DNA of 64,000 bases from Natronoglycomyces albus (GTDB taxonomy: Bacteria; Actinomycetota; Actinomycetes; Mycobacteriales; Micromonosporaceae): NCBI RefSeq assembly GCF_016925535.1, contig NZ_CP070496.1, positions 1,922,001 to 1,986,000 of the forward strand, read 5' to 3'. The notes below the pieces were generated by a model. That model worked only from the letters and a program-made list of their open reading frames with translations, was not told the DNA's origin and did no database searches. Each line of letters begins with the position of its first letter. Position 1 is the first letter of the stretch. The translations under genes and the position numbers were made by a program. Of the stretch, positions 34,493 through 42,913 are shown in pieces.

Positions 34493-36741
34493 CGGTCCTC
34501 CTTGAGCGCGGCCAGGCGGGCGGGGTCGGCCAGTTTCTCGACCGTCTGCGCGATCTGACGCGTGGTCTGATCGCCCAACAACAGCTCCAACGCCACATCG
34601 GCCCCCAGCTCGTCCAACAACTGGTATTGCACAGCGGTCGCCCCCAGCGAAGTGAGGCCAACTGAGACGGGTGAGCGCCCAGCCAGGTCAATGCTGTCGT
34701 CAAGCTGCGCCACCGCTCTCAGGCGCGCCCTCAGCCACGACTCAACCGGACTAGGTTCGGTTGCGGTGGAATCTGAGGCGGCAAAAAACCGCGTAGCCTC
34801 CAGTGAGCAGACGGTCCCTGGCGGTACCAAGGAGACCGTCTCGGGCCACACCTGGGTGTCCTCCAACCCGAGGGCGTCGAACAAAGCCCCGGAAAAGCGC
34901 GGCATCACCGGCGCGGCGGTAGCCGCCAACAAGCGGGCCGCCGCCAGCTCCAAGGCGATGGCGGTGCGTGACTCCGACTCCCAGGCGGCAAGCCCGGCCA
35001 GACGGCTTTGCGCAGCCGAGAAGTCCCGAACCGCCCCCACTAGTTCGCTGAGCAAACGAGCGGATTGGCGCAATGAAAACGCCTCCGGGTTGAGGCTGGC
35101 GGTGATCGCGTCCAGATGCTGACTGAGCCGGGCCAGGAACGCGACGTGCTCAGTGGTCCATGTGCCTGCGTCCGGAACGCTCCCATATCCCTGGCGTACT
35201 CGTGTGCCCAGGTCATTGAGCCACGTTGCCCACTGCCCACGCAATTCCTCGTCAACCACTCGCTCGAAGTCGGCCCGACGGAAGTCGGTACGTTCCAGCT
35301 CCGGCCGAGTCAGCGATAGGTAGTAACGCACCGCGTCGACAGTGTCGGGGTTGAGAATGTCCCGGCCCCAAATGACATGGCGTCGACTAGTGGAGAACTT
35401 CTCGCCATCGAGTAGATAGAACTCGTTGAGGTGGTAGTCGATATCAGGGTTCCATTCGGGAAACGCCAGTCGATACAGCACCGGATACAGCAGCGAATGG
35501 TAAAAGCTGTTGTCGTAGCCGAAGAAGTGGACGATCTTCCACTCACGCTCCGGTGTAGACGCCTTCCACTGGTGGCCCAGTCGTTCACCTAGTCGCTCGA
35601 TTCCGTACAGGAAGCCGTAGCTCATTTCGGGCCACACCCACACGACATTGCCCGGTGCCTGCGAACGCCGCGGCTCAACACCCCACTGGGAAGGATGACT
35701 GACCGGCAGTTCATACTCCCTTCGCGCAAATACTCGCGCCGCGAGTTCCCGCAAGCGGGCGGGGACGCGGCCCAAGCGGTGATGCCCTTCGACAGTGTCG
35801 GCGAAACGGTGCAACGGCAGCAGGTAGCGTTTGACAGCTTCCCGACGCGGTTGGGCCGCGCCGCCGCGCGCCGTTGGCTCCACCAGATCGGTGACCACGT
35901 TCGGCTCGCCGCATTCCTCGCAAATGTTGCCGCTGGTGCCCGTATCGCAACCGGGGCAGCGTCCAGACACGTCAACTTCGTAAAGGTAGGCGCCGTTCTC
36001 ATCCACGAGGGCAGGAGCCTCCCCCACTCGCACCGAGCCCGAGGCGGTCAGCCGATCGAAGAAGTCACGCAAGCCCTCCTGGTAGCGCTCGTCAGGGCTG
36101 GTCACGGTGTAATGGTCTACGTTGATGTCCATCAACGCCAAGGTCTGGGCTATCTGTTCCGAATAGTGCGCGGCCACCTCCTCAGGGGTCTTTCCCTCCC
36201 GCTGGGCCAGCGCCGCGACATAACTTTGAAAGTCGTCGCTCCCGGTCAAATGCCAGGCGTCGTGGCCGCGCCGACGTTGGTAGCGCACGTACACGTCCGC
36301 TCCCAAGTAGGGCCCCGAAAGGTGGCCCAAGTGCAGGTCGCCGTTAGGGGTCGGCGGTGTGGAGAAGACAAACTGCGGACGCCCCACCGGATGAGGCCGA
36401 CTCCGCGAAGTCGCCGAGGCGGCCGCGCGACGCTCTCCGCGCCAGTACTGAGTGAAGAAAACCAAGTCCGATTCCCCGGTATTGGTGATGGTGTGTGATT
36501 CGAATGGCTCGAATAGCGCCACCGTGCCAGGCACGGCCCGATAGATGCGGCCATCGACCGACAACTCGCCGTGTCCGGCGACGATGACGAAGAACTCGGT
36601 CTCATCGTGCTGGTGGCTCGTTGAGGTCACGCCGGGGGCGACCCGCCCCCAACCAGCTCCAACGTCCAAACCGTCCACACTGGTCATGTCGATGCCGAAA
36701 GCCTCGCTCAAACGGCCCTCGTCGTAGTAGTCGAGAATCAT
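34489..36741 (-). CDS. Cupin/methionyl-tRNA synthetase-like N-N bond-forming enzyme with C-terminal carrier domain
   Basis: A 750-residue fusion. Residues 1-105 are a cupin with metal ligands His43, His45, Glu49 and His83. Residues ~120-620 are a class I MetRS-like body with HLGH (137-140), a zinc knuckle (Cys262, 265, 274, 277), KFSTS (448-452) and a degenerate anticodon-type helical bundle. This architecture matches Spb40 (s56-p1) and Tri26 (triacsin), which condense N6-hydroxylysine with glycine to form a hydrazine. Residues ~665-745 add a carrier-protein domain with Ser698 in GLTSLGATAVQ. I do not recall that domain in the characterised enzymes. The flanking genes encode the two expected partner enzymes. 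The ATG has AAGAGG upstream. Confidence 0.9.
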   Translation of the reverse strand: MILDYYDEGRLSEAFGIDMTSVDGLDVGAGWGRVAPGVTSTSHQHDETEFFVIVAGHGELSVDGRIYRAVPGTVALFEPFESHTITNTGESDLVFFTQYWRGERRAAASATSRSRPHPVGRPQFVFSTPPTPNGDLHLGHLSGPYLGADVYVRYQRRRGHDAWHLTGSDDFQSYVAALAQREGKTPEEVAAHYSEQIAQTLALMDINVDHYTVTSPDERYQEGLRDFFDRLTASGSVRVGEAPALVDENGAYLYEVDVSGRCPGCDTGTSGNICEECGEPNVVTDLVEPTARGGAAQPRREAVKRYLLPLHRFADTVEGHHRLGRVPARLRELAARVFARREYELPVSHPSQWGVEPRRSQAPGNVVWVWPEMSYGFLYGIERLGERLGHQWKASTPEREWKIVHFFGYDNSFYHSLLYPVLYRLAFPEWNPDIDYHLNEFYLLDGEKFSTSRRHVIWGRDILNPDTVDAVRYYLSLTRPELERTDFRRADFERVVDEELRGQWATWLNDLGTRVRQGYGSVPDAGTWTTEHVAFLARLSQHLDAITASLNPEAFSLRQSARLLSELVGAVRDFSAAQSRLAGLAAWESESRTAIALELAAARLLAATAAPVMPRFSGALFDALGLEDTQVWPETVSLVPPGTVCSLEATRFFAASDSTATEPSPVESWLRARLRAVAQLDDSIDLAGRSPVSVGLTSLGATAVQYQLLDELGADVALELLLGDQTTRQIAQTVEKLADPARLAALKEDR

Positions 36742-36756
36742 GGGAACCTCTTTTCG

Positions 36757-37812
36757 TCACGTCTGAGCAGATGCGTTGCGGCGAAGATCGACCAGCTGAG
36801 CCGCTTCTTGGGCGATGGCGGGTGCGAGTCGGTAGCCCGCGCCATTAGCGGCCCCGGCGAAAATCACCCCTGGCGCCACTTCAGCGACCACCGGCTCGCG
36901 GCTGGGGCTATAGGCGTCGCAAAAGACCCGGCCCGACTTACACCGCTGGGCCAGATCTGGGCTGTACTGAGCCAGGACTTCACGCGCGGAGGCCAATGTC
37001 CGAGCGTCCAATTGCCCTGTCATCGTCATGGCATCGACATCCCACTCATCGCACGTGTAACTGAATAGCCAATGTCCGCGTCGATGCAGTGGCACGAGGA
37101 ACGCGTCCTCGTCGTGGAAGATCGTCAACGGTGCCGACCGGTGAGGAACCGATTCGATGTGAACTGCGGCGACTTTCTTGACGCGCACCCCAAGGTCCCG
37201 CAACGGCTCCGCCCACACCGGCAAGGTCGCCCATGGCCCCGGGGCGATAACGACCGTTCCCGCGCGCAAGAGAGTGCCTTGGCCAAGCGTCACGGTCACG
37301 CCAGATTCCTCGGCGTCGATCCCCACCACATCCGTGCCTTCCCAGATGGTCACCTGGGAACGCAAATGCGAGAACAGCCGACGAGTGACTCCGGCGACAT
37401 CGGCGTAGTGGCAGCCCTGAGCCCGCCACACACATCTACCGGCCGGTGCCTTCCACTCCTGATTGGCCGGGCGTTCCGTCGCCTGGAGCGCGGACTGTGA
37501 GATATAGGCCTGTTCTACGCTGTCGCGGCTCTCGGTATCGGCGACGACGAAAGCCTCCACCGACGTAATCGGCAACTGAAACCGGCCGCGAAGCCTATGC
37601 CACTGCTGGTGGCTGCGCAGCGTCAGATCTCGCACCCAAGGTGTGGCACCCCGGGGAAAGTGAACCCCCGCCGAATGCGTCGAAGCACCGGTGCCAACAA
37701 GATTGCGTTCCAGCACCGCCACGCTCAACCGAGGGTTGCGGTCGGTCACCTCGAGCGCCACATTGGCGCCAATCACCCCACCGCCGACGATGGCAACATC
37801 TACATACTCCAT
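36757..37812 (-). CDS. FAD-dependent DAO-family oxidoreductase (Spb39/Tri27-like)
   Basis: A 351-residue glycine-oxidase-like flavoenzyme. The FAD-binding start is VAIVGGGVIGANVALEV, with the second FAD region around GVTVTLGQGTLLRAGTVVIA and the C-terminal VIFAGAANGAGYRLAPAIA. In the known hydrazine modules this enzyme oxidatively splits N6-(carboxymethylamino)lysine. Depending on which C-N bond is oxidised it gives hydrazinoacetate plus aminoadipate semialdehyde (triacsin) or a lysine-side hydrazine plus glyoxylate (s56-p1). The presence of saccharopine dehydrogenases in this cluster favours the first outcome (inference). It overlaps the monooxygenase gene by 13 bases. Confidence 0.88.
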   Translation of the reverse strand: MEYVDVAIVGGGVIGANVALEVTDRNPRLSVAVLERNLVGTGASTHSAGVHFPRGATPWVRDLTLRSHQQWHRLRGRFQLPITSVEAFVVADTESRDSVEQAYISQSALQATERPANQEWKAPAGRCVWRAQGCHYADVAGVTRRLFSHLRSQVTIWEGTDVVGIDAEESGVTVTLGQGTLLRAGTVVIAPGPWATLPVWAEPLRDLGVRVKKVAAVHIESVPHRSAPLTIFHDEDAFLVPLHRRGHWLFSYTCDEWDVDAMTMTGQLDARTLASAREVLAQYSPDLAQRCKSGRVFCDAYSPSREPVVAEVAPGVIFAGAANGAGYRLAPAIAQEAAQLVDLRRNASAQT

Positions 37813-39128
37813 GGCGAATCACTTCCCGCCTTGGCAGACCAGTCCACAAAAGACACGGCCGATTCCATGCCAGCGCGGCCATGCAGTCGGTCGACGATGC
37901 GCTGTGCCCGCCAAGCGTTAAGGCTGAGGTTGACATCAGGCAATCCGCGCTGGCCGCGCACTGCGTTTTGGACGAAGATCGACCGGTCTGGGGGTCCATC
38001 CCACACCGCCGCGAAGTCTTCGTCGACTTTGAATTCGCCGTTTTCGGTCTCCCAGCGGCCGCGTAGTGGCGCGAGGAAACCTTTGGGGGCCGAACGGAAG
38101 CCCGTCGCCCATACCACCGCGTCGACGGTGAGGCTCTGTGTCTGGTCGGGCTCATCGTTGTGGCCGATCATCAACTCCCACCCGCGTCCGTTTGCCCCGT
38201 CGACTCCGAGCACTGTCCGGTTGGGGAATAGGCCGAATCCGCGTCGGTTTTCGTCGATGAATTGGAGGTGGTACAGCTTTTGGTATATCGCCTTCAACGT
38301 CGATTCTGAGATCCCGTCCGAAGCCAGTAGGTGCGACGTGCTCACCTGTTCGCGTACCGGGGCGGGGAGTCGGAAGAAGTAGTCCGAGTAGTGCGGCATG
38401 AAGAACTCGTTGGTGAAAGTCGAGTCATCGATCGGGAAGTAGTTGCGGCGACGCGACACCCATGCCACTTGTTCTGGCGCGGCTGGGCCCCTCCGGTTGA
38501 CCAGGTCGAGGAATGCTTCGGCCCCGGACTGTCCCCCGCCGACCACGGCGACTTTGCGGCCCGCGAGCTGGTCGCAGTGGCGCAGGTACTGACTGACATG
38601 GAAGTGGTCTGGCCCCAGGTGTGGTTCGACGAAGTCCGGTACTTTCGGGACAGTGCCGACGCCGATGGCTATGTTTTCCGCGCTTAGGGTGCGTCGGTTG
38701 GTGCGGACTCGGAACATGCCGTCGAAGTCGACTTCCTTGACTTCTTCGCCGAATACGACGTCTTCGTTTGTGTCGGCCGCCCACTGCAAATAGTTGCGAA
38801 ATTCCGCGCGGGGCACCTCTGAGAATTGAGCGTTGAGGAAGTGGTACATGCGCCCATGCGCGTGCAGGTAGGACAGGAAGCTGAATCGGTTCGTGGGGTT
38901 GGAGAGGCTAACCAGGTCTTTGAAGATCGACACTTGGAGGGTCGCTCCGGCGAGCAGTTGCTCGTCGTGCCAGGTGAAATGTTGTTTCTTGTCGAGAAAG
39001 AGGTGTGGAATCGTTGGCTCCTCGTGCAGCAGGGCGGCCAGGCTGAGGTTCGCTGGCCCCGCTCCGATTCCGAGTAGCCGATAGTGAGGCGAAGGAGTAT
39101 CAGTCGATGTGCGTCGTTGCTGTCCCAC
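37800..39128 (-). CDS. Lysine/ornithine N-monooxygenase (N6-hydroxylysine-forming)
   Basis: A 442-residue flavin N-hydroxylase. It shows FAD motif GIGAGPANLS (~residues 20-29), the FAD/substrate region WHDEQLLAGATLQVSIFKDLV (cited in part) and the NADPH motif VVGGGQSGAEAFLDL, plus the late WATGFRSAP box. The GTG at 39128 with GGAAGG 7 bases upstream is the start; the longer upstream frame looks non-coding. It supplies N6-hydroxylysine to the neighbouring cupin/MetRS enzyme. Siderophore clusters use the same family, but no hydroxamate ligase or siderophore transporter is nearby. Confidence 0.9.
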   Translation of the reverse strand: MGQQRRTSTDTPSPHYRLLGIGAGPANLSLAALLHEEPTIPHLFLDKKQHFTWHDEQLLAGATLQVSIFKDLVSLSNPTNRFSFLSYLHAHGRMYHFLNAQFSEVPRAEFRNYLQWAADTNEDVVFGEEVKEVDFDGMFRVRTNRRTLSAENIAIGVGTVPKVPDFVEPHLGPDHFHVSQYLRHCDQLAGRKVAVVGGGQSGAEAFLDLVNRRGPAAPEQVAWVSRRRNYFPIDDSTFTNEFFMPHYSDYFFRLPAPVREQVSTSHLLASDGISESTLKAIYQKLYHLQFIDENRRGFGLFPNRTVLGVDGANGRGWELMIGHNDEPDQTQSLTVDAVVWATGFRSAPKGFLAPLRGRWETENGEFKVDEDFAAVWDGPPDRSIFVQNAVRGQRGLPDVNLSLNAWRAQRIVDRLHGRAGMESAVSFVDWSAKAGSDSPWSM

Positions 39129-39491
39129 GTTGTTCCTTCCGGTGGGGGTGGACGGAACCCATCCGTGTGGCGAGGGCTCGCTCAGCTGACCGCGCTCATG
39201 TCGGTAGCCGCCAGCCTGGGAGAACCCGGTCACGGAAAAGGGGTGGTGCATGGGGATCGCAGAGGTAGAGGCAGCACCACGAGGTGAGGCGCGTGGTACT
39301 GGCGTATTGATACGAATTGTCTGTTCGCGGGGAGGATGACAAACAGAACGGGGATGGTTCTTTGATGGAGGCGGGTGAGGAGGCCGGAGTGGAGCGTTCC
39401 TCATCGGCTGGTCATGTCGGCTTTCTCAGCGGTGGAGGCGCACGGGTTCGGATGTGGGCATCAGGGCGCCCGCGCCCTTTTGCGGGGAGGC
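39129..39491. other. Only long gap inside the biosynthetic cluster
   Basis: No gene is supported. Because the neighbouring genes overlap almost everywhere else, this 360-base gap probably holds a second promoter driving the hydrazine/NRPS half of the cluster. I could not fix its boxes. Confidence 0.4.
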
Positions 39492-40667
39492 TCATTCGTT
39501 GACGTCCTTACTGGTCGCCGAATACGTCGTGGTGGTGTGGAGCCCCCATTTCGAGAGTTGGTCCAGCCAGCGCCGAGCTTGGTCGGGGTTGGCCGTAGCC
39601 CGGTGCAGACCCGCGCTTGTCTGTGAATGCAGGATGGCGGCGATTCCTTCGACGAGGGCCAAGGAGACGCATCGTGCCATCGCGGTGTCGTTCGCGTCGC
39701 CCACGACGTCGAGGGCTTTGCGGCCTGTGAAGCAAGTTCCGTCACGTTCGGCGTCGATGTCGACCACGAGGACGACTCGGTCGCGGTCATTTTCGGTGGT
39801 GGGATATTTCTCGGCGAGGCGATGGGCCAGAGACCTCATCCGGTTGGTGTCACCGGAGGCTACGGTCGTGAACACATCGGTCCAGGCCGCCCGCCATCCT
39901 GCCGGGCGGAGCGTTCCACGGACGAAGGTGTCGACTTGTGGCACGCGAGTCAAGTCGTATTGTTCGACGAATGGCACGCTGTCGCGGTTGGGGTAGACCT
40001 CGAAGGTCTCGGCGCCCACCTGGAGTGTTTCGGTGGCTTCCCAGGGGTGCGCTACTTCGATGCGTTCGCCGTCTTGCAGGTAGGCGGCGGGCGATGCCAG
40101 CGCGGTGAGGACGCCTACGGGTGCCCAGCTGAACTGGTAGCGGAATTCTCCGGGTTGTTCGGGTATGCCGCCGCAGAAGGAGCGCAGCGAGACCCGGTCT
40201 GGGTTGCCGCCCAGTTCTTGGCGCATGTCGTCGACGAGCACGTGTGCCATGAGGTGGTCGATGCCTGGGTCGAGACCGGCCTCGGTGAGGACGGCGAGCC
40301 CGTGTGCTCCGGCGGTGGCGGCGAGGGCGGCGACTTCCGGGGAGGTGTAGCTCGTGCAGGCAAAGTGGGTGCCTTTGGCGATGGCTCGGGTCAGGAGGTC
40401 GGCGTGTTCGGTGGCGGGCAGCATTGACACGAGGATGTCGCCTGGTTCTAGATGGGCGTCAAGGTCGTCCTCGGCTAGTCCACGGATGTCGATCGGGGCG
40501 TCGATTCCGAGGGTTTCGAGCCGTTTTCTCGCCCGGTCGCGGCGGCGTCCCCACAGGGTCACCTCGGTCTTCTGTGCCAGGGTGGCCAGTCCTTCGCCTC
40601 CGGTGGAAAGGCCGGTACCGATCCAGTGGACACGCCCGCTTACCGGGGCCAGTGGTTGGTTGTTCAT
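39492..40667 (-). CDS. Saccharopine dehydrogenase (glutamate-forming, LYS9-like)
   Basis: A 391-residue NADP-type saccharopine reductase/dehydrogenase. The Rossmann start is VHWIGTGLSTGGEGLATLAQ, then TLWGRRRDRA. The C-terminal domain carries LTEAGLDPGIDHLMAHVLVDD and SFCGGIPEQP, both family landmarks. The ATG at 40667 has AAGGAG upstream and overlaps the next gene's stop (ATGA). It interconverts aminoadipate semialdehyde plus glutamate and saccharopine. With its partner it can restore lysine from the semialdehyde released by hydrazine formation (inference). Confidence 0.88.
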   Translation of the reverse strand: MNNQPLAPVSGRVHWIGTGLSTGGEGLATLAQKTEVTLWGRRRDRARKRLETLGIDAPIDIRGLAEDDLDAHLEPGDILVSMLPATEHADLLTRAIAKGTHFACTSYTSPEVAALAATAGAHGLAVLTEAGLDPGIDHLMAHVLVDDMRQELGGNPDRVSLRSFCGGIPEQPGEFRYQFSWAPVGVLTALASPAAYLQDGERIEVAHPWEATETLQVGAETFEVYPNRDSVPFVEQYDLTRVPQVDTFVRGTLRPAGWRAAWTDVFTTVASGDTNRMRSLAHRLAEKYPTTENDRDRVVLVVDIDAERDGTCFTGRKALDVVGDANDTAMARCVSLALVEGIAAILHSQTSAGLHRATANPDQARRWLDQLSKWGLHTTTTYSATSKDVNE

Positions 40668-41695
40668 GTGGTGGCTCCTTGGTCGATGGCGTGTGCGTAG
40701 GCGCTGCGGGCGCGTTTCCAGGGCGCGCCGTCGCTCAGCTGCGGCAGGTGTGGGGTGAGCTGGGAGGAGAAGTCGGCGCTGGATTCGCGTGGAAGCAAAG
40801 AGGGCAGGTTGTCGATGGCTATGACGGTGAGGGGTCGGTCGACGTGACCTACGTGCAACAGTGGCCGCTCCCAGGTCGTCAGGTCCTCGTAGAGGGGCAG
40901 GAGATGTTGCGGGGAACCCACGTCGCAGGTGATGTCGGCGACGGTGGAGAGCCGGGCTCCGGGTTTCAGGTGGGAGGTGGTGAGGAACGGGTCTGCCGGT
41001 TCGGTCGTGGCTACCGCGTTGATGAGGATGTCGTGGTCTAGCAGGGCCTCGCGGTCGAGGTCCCGGGTCTGCTCGATGTCCCATCGGGTTACCGCGACAC
41101 GTGAATGGGTGAGTGCGTCGGCCGCTCCTCGTCCGCAGCGGCCCAGTGCGCCGATGACGACGGCGGTGAGGCGGTCGGTGTTGGCCTGTAGCAACCGGTT
41201 GTCGAGCTCCGCACGGCTGGTGGCGGTCAGTGGTGTTTCCAGTTGGCCGCTTGCGTGTTGCACGGCGAGCGCGGCTCCGATGTATCCGGCCCAGTATCCG
41301 AAGGCGGCCAGACGTCGGCCGTTGTCGTCGACGAGGTATTCGAGGTCGAGGATCTCCCCGTTGCCGGCTTGGAAGCGTTCGAGAAGTTGGCCGGACCCAT
41401 TTTGTCCTTTGTAGGCGTGGGCAAAGTAGATGTGCCGACCGGTGAGGGGCTCGTCGTTGTCCGGTAGGGCTTTCAGGCCCAGGATGAACGTATCGGCGCT
41501 CGCTGCGGCCCACGTATGTGGTTCCGCTAGTCGACAACCGGCCCGCTCATATTCGTCGTCGGCGAAGCAGCGCATGGGGGAACGTTCCACCGTCACCGTG
41601 AGACCTTCTCCGATGAGGGTGGCCGCGTCCTCGGGCGTTACCGGGGCACGGCGTTCACTGGGGTAGCTTTCGGCACGTATCCACACATGGGTCAT
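40664..41695 (-). CDS. Saccharopine dehydrogenase (lysine-forming, LYS1-like)
   Basis: A 343-residue enzyme with the alanine-dehydrogenase-like N-terminal domain (IRAESYPSERRAPVTPEDAA, then VTVERSPMRCFADDEYERAGC with the Cys that forms a disulphide in yeast LYS1). It also has HAYKGQNGSGQLLERF and the NAD-binding GALGRCGRGAADAL. It cleaves saccharopine to lysine and 2-oxoglutarate, or the reverse. The ATG at 41695 has GGAGG and overlaps the P450 stop (ATGA). Two separate saccharopine dehydrogenases in one bacterial biosynthetic cluster are unusual. Confidence 0.88.
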   Translation of the reverse strand: MTHVWIRAESYPSERRAPVTPEDAATLIGEGLTVTVERSPMRCFADDEYERAGCRLAEPHTWAAASADTFILGLKALPDNDEPLTGRHIYFAHAYKGQNGSGQLLERFQAGNGEILDLEYLVDDNGRRLAAFGYWAGYIGAALAVQHASGQLETPLTATSRAELDNRLLQANTDRLTAVVIGALGRCGRGAADALTHSRVAVTRWDIEQTRDLDREALLDHDILINAVATTEPADPFLTTSHLKPGARLSTVADITCDVGSPQHLLPLYEDLTTWERPLLHVGHVDRPLTVIAIDNLPSLLPRESSADFSSQLTPHLPQLSDGAPWKRARSAYAHAIDQGATT

Positions 41696-42813
41696 GAAGG
41701 GCCTCCGTTGGCAAAGTTGGGGATGCGAGCGTTGCGCGAGGGGCGATAAGTGTGGGCCTCTGGCAAATCGGTGGGTTTCCATCCCTGGTGGAGTAGTTCT
41801 TCCCACACTCCGAGGGCGATGGCTATGGAAATCGTGCGCCCAGGGCACCGGTGTTTTCCTTGGCTGAAAGTGAAGTTGGTCGGCCCAGAACGAGTCTGGT
41901 CGAATATGTGGGGTTGCCGGTTGACTGCCGGGTCGCGGTTGGCGGCGGCCAGTACCAGTAGCACCGCTTGGCCCGTTTGCATCGTGTGGCCGTCGAAGGA
42001 GAACTCCGCGGCGGCAAAGCGCCGGGTGTTGTGGATGGGTGGATCCCACCGAGACACTTCCTCTACCACTGATGGCGTCGGTTCGAGGGTGGGAAAGCTG
42101 CGTGAGGCCAACAGCGTGTTGCCTACGAGTCCGGCACTCGCGTCGTACGTCTGTGACAACAGCCCGACAGTATTGGCCACGATTTCGCGGCGGGGCACCG
42201 AGCTGGCGGCGGCTGCGGCCACGATCGTCGACACGAGGCCGCTTTGCTCCTTCTCGGCGGTGTGGGCCACCTGGTGTAGATAAACGGCGGCGGCTTTGGC
42301 GGCGAGGTGATCCTCATGGCTTGTGGTACCGCTGATGCACTTGACGAAGTGGCCCACGACGCGGCCCAGATCGCTAGCTTCGATGGGTTTCAGGCCGCAC
42401 AGGGAGGCTATGACGGCCACGGGCACGTTGAATTGAAGTCGTTCGTAGTCGATTCCGTCGGCCAGTTGGTCACGGGCGTGACTCCGGGCCAGCTGGTGGG
42501 CTTGACCTGGCTTGACGGTGGAGAGCGCTGCGATTATTGCGTCCTTTGTGTCAGGCTGCCCGGCATCGTCGCGCATCCGCACCAGATCGGCGAAGATCTC
42601 GGCGGCGACCGAGTCCTCAAGTTCCGGCGGTACGGGAACCCCGACGGGCCGCACTCGCATTGCGTTCGCGTTGAGGATTGCGGCGACGACATCGGCGCTC
42701 GCGGCGACCCACAGGTTGAGCTGAGGGTCGTATGACAATGGTCGCTCGCTGGTCAGGCTCGCGTAATAGGGATAGGGGTCGGCCGCACCAACCGCGGTTA
42801 CCGCATCGAGCAT
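41692..42813 (-). CDS. Cytochrome P450
   Basis: A 373-residue soluble P450, slightly short. The haem loop is FSQGKHRCPG and the ExxR motif lies in VVEEVSRWDPP. The I-helix reads QTYDASAGLVGN, lacking the usual acid-alcohol (D/E-T) pair, so its oxygen activation may be atypical, as in P450s doing nitrogen chemistry. Ferredoxin partners are not encoded nearby. It starts ~100 bases after the acyl-CoA dehydrogenase gene and likely performs an oxidation on the carrier-bound intermediate or product. Confidence 0.9.
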   Translation of the reverse strand: MLDAVTAVGAADPYPYYASLTSERPLSYDPQLNLWVAASADVVAAILNANAMRVRPVGVPVPPELEDSVAAEIFADLVRMRDDAGQPDTKDAIIAALSTVKPGQAHQLARSHARDQLADGIDYERLQFNVPVAVIASLCGLKPIEASDLGRVVGHFVKCISGTTSHEDHLAAKAAAVYLHQVAHTAEKEQSGLVSTIVAAAAASSVPRREIVANTVGLLSQTYDASAGLVGNTLLASRSFPTLEPTPSVVEEVSRWDPPIHNTRRFAAAEFSFDGHTMQTGQAVLLVLAAANRDPAVNRQPHIFDQTRSGPTNFTFSQGKHRCPGRTISIAIALGVWEELLHQGWKPTDLPEAHTYRPSRNARIPNFANGGPS

Positions 42814-42913
42814 GTGACCTCCTGATCGTTGTCGGCTCGCAGATGGGCCGAGACGTGGCCAAGAGTCGGTATCCCGATTCGTCGCCCTCCGGTAGTGGTC
42901 TTCAGTCTCGGTC

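Noticed and set aside
34489-36741. Housekeeping methionyl-tRNA synthetase
   Set aside because: The protein has an N-terminal cupin and a C-terminal carrier domain, a degenerate anticodon region, and sits inside a biosynthetic operon.
39492-41537. Long 681-codon frame as one protein
   Set aside because: Only the part from 40667 onward has family motifs. The upstream portion is Arg/Pro-rich shadow of the overlapping LYS1-like gene.
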